Part shown: piece by piece, positions 1 to 5,400 of the stretch
Position numbering within the stretch: the first letter of the stretch is position 1
Layout: the number at the start of each line of letters is the position of its first letter
Source: Candidatus Peribacteraceae bacterium
GTDB lineage: Bacteria > Patescibacteriota > Gracilibacteria > Peribacterales > Peribacteraceae
Assembly (NCBI GenBank): GCA_028717505.1
Contig: JAQUNQ010000060.1
Location: 1-6,463, forward strand
Direction of reading: 5' to 3'
Length of the DNA: 6,463 nt
The notes under the pieces: model-generated
What the model saw: only the letters and a program-made list of their open reading frames with translations
Databases searched by the model: none
Told to the model about the DNA's origin: nothing
Program-made: the position numbers and the translations under genes

Positions 1-10
1 ATCACCATAC

Positions 11-47
11 GAGCCTGGCATCCTTCGCGGTGCCGGGCTCTTTTTAT
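11..47 (+). terminator. Intrinsic terminator of an upstream gene
   Basis: GAGCCTGGCA (11-20) pairs with TGCCGGGCTC (31-40) through ten base pairs, one of them a G-U wobble. A further wobble and a C-G pair leave a six-base loop. TTTTTATT follows immediately, as expected for a Rho-independent terminator read on the plus strand. It must serve a gene whose end lies left of the window, since only ten bases precede it. It also insulates cysS, so cysS probably has its own promoter between here and 186, although I cannot identify one with confidence. Confidence 0.82.
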
Positions 48-58
48 TCTGCACAATG

Positions 59-157
59 ATGTCATCCTGAGCCCTGTCGAAGGATGATATTTTGAGTCGC
101 AAACATGATGGTTCGATGGTTCGTCAGGCTCACCACAAGCTTGCTCACCATGACATG
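59..157. repeat. Intergenic dispersed-repeat-like element with hairpin
   Basis: TCATCCT (62-68) and AGGATGA (81-87) form a stem that extends to about ten pairs (59-68 with 81-90) around a 12-nt loop. The second half (104-157) has ATGGTTCG twice (109-115 region and 116-123), GCTCACCA twice, and CATGATGGT against ACCATGACATG as an imperfect inverted repeat. From memory, 'CATCCTGAGCCCTGTCGAAGGATG' and 'GGTTCG...GCTCACCATGAC' are wording typical of short dispersed palindromic repeats in environmental and CPR genomes; copy number cannot be tested in one window. The cysS frame runs open through its second half, with in-frame ATGs at 105 and 150, which would yield an atypical N-terminal extension. 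Confidence 0.5.
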
Positions 158-185
158 TTTGCTTGAGATCCGCTATGCTGTGTTC

Positions 186-1682
186 ATGCCCGAGAAGAAG
201 CCTTCTTCCCTCCGTCTCTACAACACCCTCCATAAGAAGGAGGAGGCATTTGAACCAATCACCGCTGGGAAGGTCGCCATGTATACCTGCGGCCCCACGG
301 TCTACGGCCGACCGCACATCGGGAACTATGCCTCCTTCCTCATGGCCGATCTTCTGCGGCGCTGGCTGGAGGTATCCGGCTACAACGTCACGCACGTGAA
401 GAACATCACGGATGTGGGGCACTTGCTTCACGATGCCGATCAGGGGGATGACAAGGTGCAGAAGCAAGCCGAGCGTGAGAAAGTCCACCCGTTGGAGATC
501 GCCCGCCGGTTTGAGCGGGAATTTCTGGAAGATGAGAAGGCGATCAACATGCATGAGCCGGAACACCGTCCGCGTGCCAGCGAGTACGTGCAGCCGATGC
601 TCGTCCTTGTAAAAAAACTCCTCGCGAGCGGGCATGCATACGAGACGGCCGACGGCATCTATTTTTCCATTGAGAGCTTTCCGCAGTACGGAGCGCTTTC
701 CGGCAATACACTGGAAAATCTCTCGGCGGGTGCGCGCATTGAGGTGAAGGAGGTGAAGAAACACCCCGCGGACTTTGCGCTCTGGAAAAAGTGCGTGGGC
801 GACAATGGCAAGCACATCCTCCGGTGGTCGTATGCCACCGGCGAGGTGTCCACAACAGAAGGTGAAGATCCCGCCTCGGGTTTCCCCGGCTGGCACATCG
901 AATGTTCCGCCATGAGTTCTACGCTCCTCGGCGAACAGATCGATATCCACACGGGCGGGGAGGACAACATCTTTCCGCATCACGAGTGTGAGATCGCGCA
1001 GAGCGAGGCATCCAGCGGCAAACAGCCGTTTGTGAAGTACTGGGTGCACCGCAGGCGTATCAATATGGGGGAGGAGAAGATGAGTAAGAGTCTTGGCAAC
1101 GTGTTAAGTTTGCCGGACATCGTTGCGAAGGGCTTCAGTCCTTTGGACCTGCGGTACTACCTTTTGTCCGTCCATTACCGCACAAATCTCAAATTCACCG
1201 AACGGGGACTGGATGATGCGCGGAAAGCGCGGAGGAAGATTATGGAGTGGATGGAGGAAGTGCGAAGGAGAAGAGGGGAGGAAGGGGAGGAAAGGCAGGA
1301 AGGGGAGGAAGGTAAAGAAGGTAAGGGAAGTAAGGAAGGTGCCATTGTGGAGTGGCAGCAGAAATTTACAGATGCCATGAATGCCGATCTCAATACGCCG
1401 GCGGCCCTCGCAATTGTCTTCGATGCCATGGCATGGGCGCGTCAGCAATTGTCATGTAACGGTTTGGAGGCGTTCATCGAGACTGTCCGCAAGACCTTCG
1501 GCTGCTTTGAACCGGAGGAGGGAAAGGAAATTCCTGTCGAGGTGCAGAAGCTTGTCGATGCGCGTGCCGCTGCTCGCGCAGAAAAAGATTTCAAAAAGTC
1601 GGATGCGTTGCGTGTTCAAATTCGGGAACGGGGATACGAAGTGCGGGACGTTGGTGGTGAGCAGGAGGTGAGGAAGATTTAA
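186..1682 (+). CDS. cysS: Cysteinyl-tRNA synthetase (CysRS)
   Basis: Class I aminoacyl-tRNA synthetase that activates cysteine with ATP and charges tRNA-Cys in the cytoplasm (EC 6.1.1.16). Numbering from the start at 186 gives 498 residues. The Rossmann catalytic domain opens with LYNTL and CGPTVYG, then the HIGH-class motif as HIGN (44-47). The four zinc ligands that select cysteine are intact: C35, C240 (in WHIEC), H265 and E269 (in PHHECE). KMSKS is at 298-302. A helical tRNA-binding domain follows, and the C-terminal segment (VQKLVDARAAARAEKDFKKSD) is the usual anticodon-side region. E. coli CysRS has 461 residues; part of the excess is a charged Gly/Glu/Lys linker at 360-385. The frame is open from an ATG at 105, but residues before 186 are not CysRS-like and lie in repeat-like DNA, and family proteins start just before LYNTL. 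No Shine-Dalgarno is visible near 186. The stop is TAA. The product assignment is very secure; the start is likely. Confidence 0.97.
   Translation: MPEKKPSSLRLYNTLHKKEEAFEPITAGKVAMYTCGPTVYGRPHIGNYASFLMADLLRRWLEVSGYNVTHVKNITDVGHLLHDADQGDDKVQKQAEREKVHPLEIARRFEREFLEDEKAINMHEPEHRPRASEYVQPMLVLVKKLLASGHAYETADGIYFSIESFPQYGALSGNTLENLSAGARIEVKEVKKHPADFALWKKCVGDNGKHILRWSYATGEVSTTEGEDPASGFPGWHIECSAMSSTLLGEQIDIHTGGEDNIFPHHECEIAQSEASSGKQPFVKYWVHRRRINMGEEKMSKSLGNVLSLPDIVAKGFSPLDLRYYLLSVHYRTNLKFTERGLDDARKARRKIMEWMEEVRRRRGEEGEERQEGEEGKEGKGSKEGAIVEWQQKFTDAMNADLNTPAALAIVFDAMAWARQQLSCNGLEAFIETVRKTFGCFEPEEGKEIPVEVQKLVDARAAARAEKDFKKSDALRVQIRERGYEVRDVGGEQEVRKI
1275..1340 (+). repeat. In-frame 9-bp minisatellite inside cysS
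   Basis: Seven consecutive 9-nt units run from 1275 to 1337: GGGGAGGAA, GGGGAGGAA, AGGCAGGAA, GGGGAGGAA, GGTAAAGAA, GGTAAGGGA and AGTAAGGAA, followed by a last GGT. Each unit is three codons in the cysS frame, giving GEE, GEE, RQE, GEE, GKE, GKG and SKE. The tract is almost all purine on the coding strand; with the bases before it, 1264-1295 is pure purine. It lies between the region after KMSKS and the helical domain, where CysRS proteins have a length-variable loop, so it should be a flexible solvent-exposed linker. Because the unit is a multiple of three, copy-number change would keep the frame. Confidence 0.85.
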
Positions 1683-1702
1683 GAAGTCGTGTGCAAACCG
1701 TG

Positions 1703-1722
1703 GGACAGGAATATTCCTGTCC
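1703..1722. repeat. Perfect 20-nt palindrome after cysS, possible terminator
   Basis: GGACAGGAATATTCCTGTCC is its own reverse complement and begins 20 nt after the cysS stop. As RNA it would fold into a seven-pair stem with a six-base AATATT loop. A short T-run (CTTTTCC) comes only a few bases later, so it is at best a weak intrinsic terminator. Equally it could be a dimer-binding operator or an mRNA 3'-end stabiliser. The symmetry is certain; the role is inference. Confidence 0.5.
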
Positions 1723-1914
1723 ACAGCTTTTCCCGGTGCTGACTCGGCGGTATCAAAGAGCATGAAAGACTTGGATGTGTGTTAGGGATAATTACGAATT
1801 GTTGCATTCATTATACAAAAAGAATGTTTTTTGAAACATTTTCCCTATTCTTCAAGGTGAATTCATTTTGCTGATTTTTCGAGTGCAGTGCGTGTTTTGA
1901 CACGTTTCACCATG

Positions 1915-1938
1915 GAGAATCCGCAAATTCTCTGCGGA
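1915..1938 (+). promoter_or_regulatory. Two overlapping, mutually exclusive hairpins
   Basis: GAGAAT (1915-1920) can pair with ATTCTC (1927-1932) around a six-base loop. Alternatively TCCGCA (1920-1925) can pair with TGCGGA (1933-1938) around a seven-base loop. The two six-pair stems share bases, so only one can form at a time, as in attenuators and RNA switches. A small hairpin, CGTGT/ACACG (1891-1895 with 1900-1904), lies just before. No T-run follows, so this is not itself a terminator. Function is unproven and short stems can arise by chance. Confidence 0.35.
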
Positions 1939-2013
1939 ATGCAGGCTCGGATCGCACGCGGCAGCTTTCCTCCCATCTGTAACGCGAACCCCTCTTATGC
2001 GTTTCCCTCGATG

Positions 2014-2050
2014 CACGGATCCGTGTGAGATCTTGCAGCCTGCTGCAGAT
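2014..2050 (+). repeat. 12-nt palindrome and adjoining hairpin
   Basis: CACGGATCCGTG (2014-2025) is a perfect palindrome. Directly after it, ATCTTGCAGC (2030-2039) pairs with GCTGCAGAT (2042-2050) with one bulged T. The nine bases GATCCGTGT at 2018-2026 recur exactly at 2098-2106, next to another stem. Confidence 0.4.
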
Positions 2051-2057
2051 TTCCATA

Positions 2058-2102
2058 GGATCTCCGCGATCTGCTTCTCCCGAGGAAAGGAGAACGAGAT
2101 CC
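2058..2102 (+). promoter_or_regulatory. Nested stem-loop in the leader
   Basis: The outer stem is GGATCTC (2058-2064) with GAGATCC (2096-2102), seven pairs. The inner stem is TTCTCC (2075-2080) with GGAGAA (2089-2094), six pairs, closing an eight-base purine-rich loop CGAGGAAA. The internal loop is asymmetric, ten bases on the left and one on the right. The loop and inner stem resemble no RNA family I can name. It is one of the better candidates for a structured leader RNA. Confidence 0.4.
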
Positions 2103-2140
2103 GTGTCTATGCCCTTTTACAAGTCGGCACCTTGCCTTTG

Positions 2141-2156
2141 CCCCGCGTTTGCGGGG
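2141..2156. repeat. GC-rich hairpin CCCCGC-GTTT-GCGGGG
   Basis: Six G-C pairs enclose a four-base GTTT loop. No T-run follows on either strand, so it is not an intrinsic terminator. It may be part of the leader structure or a small dispersed repeat. Confidence 0.45.
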
Positions 2157-2220
2157 CGGGACAAGTTTCACACTCTGCTTTCCTTCTATGGGAATTGCAG
2201 GGTCGTGCGTTCCCCTCGCA

Positions 2221-2246
2221 GGAGAATCCGTCTGAAAAGGATCTCC
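2221..2246 (+). promoter_or_regulatory. Eight-pair leader hairpin sharing arms with other stems
   Basis: GGAGAATCC (2221-2229) pairs with GGATCTCC (2239-2246) through eight pairs with a single bulged A and a nine-base loop, GTCTGAAAA. The left arm with one more base, GGAGAATCCG, is identical to 1914-1923. The right arm is identical to 2058-2065. The same arms thus appear in several leader hairpins and could swap partners. Confidence 0.4.
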
Positions 2247-2392
2247 CTAGTCCTCGTGACACCTCTTTATATATAAGGAGAAGAGCACCCCCTCCCGCTT
2301 GCGTGGAGTGGCATCGCTCATTCTCGCACACAAGAGTGCAGGGAGACAGGCTTTCCCGCTGCGTCACATTTCAAAACATCATTCCATTATCG

Positions 2393-2446
2393 CTTTCCTC
2401 TTTCCTCTTTATTCTCTCGTCTTTATTTCTCTTCATTCCATACTTT
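2393..2446 (+). promoter_or_regulatory. Pyrimidine-rich tract at the S-layer gene start, no Shine-Dalgarno
   Basis: Of 54 bases directly before the ATG at 2447, 48 are C or T, and 2393-2410 has no purine at all. There is therefore no purine-rich ribosome-binding site. Translation must start by another route, for example an unstructured leader bound by ribosomal protein S1; that mechanism is inferred from other bacteria. The tract also keeps the start region free of pairing with itself. Confidence 0.6.
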
Positions 2447-5400
2447 ATGGATATTTCCCGCTTTAAGAAGACGCTCGCGGGTCTGTCTGTTGCGGCGATG
2501 ATGCTGACCTCGGTCGGCACCGCGTTCGCAAAGTACAGCGATGTGGCGTCTGGCGTGTGGTACGAGGATGCCGTCCAGGCCTTTGTGGACGCCGGCTACC
2601 TCGATTCCGCACAGACACGTTTCCGTGGTGGCGATGCCGCGAATCGTGCAGAATTCGTCAAACTCATCGTCATGCTCAATGGTGGACTCCTCTCCACCCC
2701 GCCCGCGGTCCCCAGCTTCAATGATGTGGCGACCGGTGCGTGGTTCTACAGTTACATGGAGGAGGCTGCCAAGGAGGGTTGGGTCCGTGGTGACGGCAAC
2801 TGCTACGGCAGCAAGCCTTGCTACGCACGCCCCGCTGCGAACATCAATCGCGCGGAGGCTGCCGCCCTCATCGTCCGTGCCTTCGGGCTCGAGGATACCG
2901 GCGCTGCTCCGCAGTTCGTCGATAACCCCTCCGGCCAGTGGTACACGGCCGACATTCAGGCCGCCGCGGACGCATGTGTCCTGCAGGGTGACGACTCTAC
3001 GGGTCGTGTCCGCCCGAGCGACACCATGAACCGTGCGGAAATGGTCGTCATGCTCCATCGTGTTGATCAGGGCCTCTCCTATGGAGTGGACTGCGGCGCG
3101 GAGGAGGCCATGGCTGCCATCAAGTCGGTCACGGCTGTGGACGAGGTCACGATCGAGGTCGAGTTCACCGCAGAGGTGACCAAGGCTTCCGCCGAGACCA
3201 AGGCCAATTACACGGTTTCCGGTTCCCCGGCGCTGCCGATCAATGCGGCATCGCTCATCGCCAAGGACACCGTCGAGCTCACGCTCGGCGAGGAAATGGT
3301 CCCCGCACACACCTACACCGTTGCGGTGGAGAATGTGATGACGGCTGATGGCAGGGAGATCACGGACACCGATACCTTCCCCGGCTACTCCGCCATGGTG
3401 AAGGGTGACGGCGAACTGGAGGTTTCTGTTGCTTCCAGCAACCCCCGCGGCGACACGCTCCCGAAGGGAGCGATCGGCGTCGTGGTTCTCTCCGCTGACT
3501 TCACCGCGTCCTGCAAGGACAAGGTGGAAGTGGAAAACCTCACCATGCTCCATGAGGGCTTTGGCGCCTCCACGGATGTGGATGGCGTCTATGCCGCCGT
3601 GAACGGCGCTCGCGTGACCCGCAAGCGCACGATCGACTCGCAGGACCAGACCGCCGAACTCCGCTTCTCCTCTCCGCTGGTCATCGACCCGTGTGAGACG
3701 GTGACGGTGGACCTTGTGGCGGACTTCAACTCTACGGCCGCCACGGCGGGCGAGCACAACTTTGTTGTTGAGCTCCCGTCCGATGTGACCAGCAATGCCG
3801 CGGACGTGCGCGGCAACTTCCCGCTCCGCGGGGAGACCTTCAAGGTCGCCGCCGTCACGAGTGGTATCATCACGGTGGATTACCGCTCCGTGAACCCCAG
3901 TCAGGTGCAAGTTGGTGACAAGGGTGTTGTGATCGGCAAGTTCGAACTCAACGCCAACTCCACGGAGGACCAGACGCTGTACTCGGCCACGTTCGAGAAC
4001 AACAGCTCCGCCTCCGACGGGGAATTTGTGAACATCGCGATCCGCCGCACGGACGGAACGGTGCTCACGAACACCGTTGCCCAGACCGTGGGCGACTTCA
4101 TCACGCTCGTCTTTGATCCTCCGTTCACCATCCTCGAGGGTGATAAGATCACGCTCGAAATCGTGGCGGATATCATGGGCGGTGCGGACAAGTCCGTTCA
4201 GATGCACTTTGAGGAGAGTTCCGACCTCTTTGCGGTCGGTTCCCTCTACGGCTACGGCGTGAACGGCCAGCTCTACGGTTCGCAGGTGTCCATCCCGGAT
4301 GATGACGCCACGCCCGTGACCATCGATGCCGGAGAATTCACAATCGGCATCAACGGCCCGGCCACCACGCAGTTCACGAGCGACAGTAATGATGCCGTCC
4401 TCGCGAACATTGAATTCACCACGGGTGGTGAAGATATCGATGTCAAGAACCTCTACATCGCCATCCTTGGCCAGACCGCCACGGGCGCATACATGAATGA
4501 AAACGGCGGAGGAAGCGGTTCCACCAAGACCGCTGACTCGATGGATGAGATCTCCGACATGATGGAAGGCGTGGAAATCCGCAATAAGACCACGGGTCGC
4601 ACGGTTTCCGCCGTCCGCCTGACCACCACGGGTACGTCCGGCAATGCCGCGACAGCCGTGAAGGGTCAGTACCAGATCTACCGCTTCGACGACTTTGTCG
4701 TGAAGGGGAAGCAGACGTGGCAGTTCCGCGTGGACTTCACCTCCAATTCGGGTGCACACCCGGGGAATGGAGACAAGTTCAAGGTGATTATCTGCGGCGA
4801 GCCCACGCACATCCTCTCCAGCGGTTCTCTGGGCACCAACTCCACGGGATGTGACTTCGGCGGCATCTTCGGTACGGGAGGTACATATGACTATGCGACT
4901 ACTGACGCCCAAACACGTGCTTTCCAGATGCAGGTCGAGGGAATCTCCACGGGAGACAAGGTCGGCGATGTCCGCCCGCGCGGATCCATCTCCGGCAATA
5001 ATCAGGAAGTTGTGGATGCCGGCCTCACGGTTGCCGTGCAGGGCCTTGCAGACGCTGACTCCGCAGTAGAGAACTCCAAGGACATCAACCTGCTGCGCTT
5101 TGAAGCCAAAGCCAGTTCGGCCGAGGACCTGCTCTTTACCAAGGCGGTCTTTGAGGCGTCCTCCGGATCCCTCCTGAACGGAAACAACTACGCGCTCTGG
5201 GTGGATACGGACGGTGACCGCGCAGTGGATACCATCCTTGAGGATGGCGTCACCTCGCAGTCCAGCCAGGTCTCCTTCACGGAGCTGGCAGGCGGCGGTT
5301 ACGTCCTGCCCAAGGAGCAGACGGTCGTCTTTGAAGTCCACTCCGATGTGGCTTCGTCCATTACGGGTGACGATCTCAAGCTCGCGTTTGCCACCGGATC

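Larger units (their letters stand above)
1683..2446 (+). other. 764-nt non-coding spacer / probable structured 5' leader
   Basis: No convincing gene lies here on either strand. Open frames at 2025-2276 (plus) and 2107-2367 (minus) are Arg/Ser/Cys-rich, resemble nothing known to me and overlap inverted repeats. The stretch starts with the 1703 palindrome, becomes AT-rich around 1785-1880, then from about 1890 to 2345 carries closely spaced hairpins and short repeated arms. A pyrimidine tract abuts the next start codon. Weak promoter-like words are GATAAT (1787-1792, no good -35) and TATATATAA (2268-2276, no good -35). Depending on which is used, the S-layer mRNA leader would be about 650 or 165 nt. 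Long stable leaders are known for S-layer genes in other bacteria. No tRNA, tmRNA, SRP RNA or RNase P RNA signature was seen. Confidence 0.6.

Noticed and set aside
1..10. ATCACCA at the window edge as the CCA end of a tRNA before the terminator
   Set aside because: Too little sequence is present to show a T-arm or acceptor stem; untestable here.
1104..1448. Minus-strand frame with repeated Phe-Leu-Pro motifs
   Set aside because: It is the reverse of the purine-rich minisatellite in cysS; the repeats reflect the DNA repeat and not a gene.
1897..1902. TTGACA, a perfect -35 word
   Set aside because: No -10-like sequence 16-18 nt downstream, and it is part of the CGTGT/ACACG hairpin.
1912..2028. 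38-codon frame starting MENPQILCG, as a possible leader peptide
   Set aside because: No ribosome-binding site and no run of regulatory codons; it crosses two palindromic elements. Kept only as a remote possibility.
2141..2160. GC hairpin CCCCGC/GCGGGG as an intrinsic terminator
   Set aside because: No T-run follows on either strand.
2025..2276. 83-residue plus-strand frame in the spacer
   Set aside because: Arg/Ser-rich composition, no ribosome-binding site, no similarity I recognise, and it runs through several inverted repeats that explain the sequence better.
2107..2367. 86-residue minus-strand frame in the spacer
   Set aside because: Cys/Arg-rich, low-plausibility protein with no promoter or ribosome-binding site seen, overlapping hairpins.
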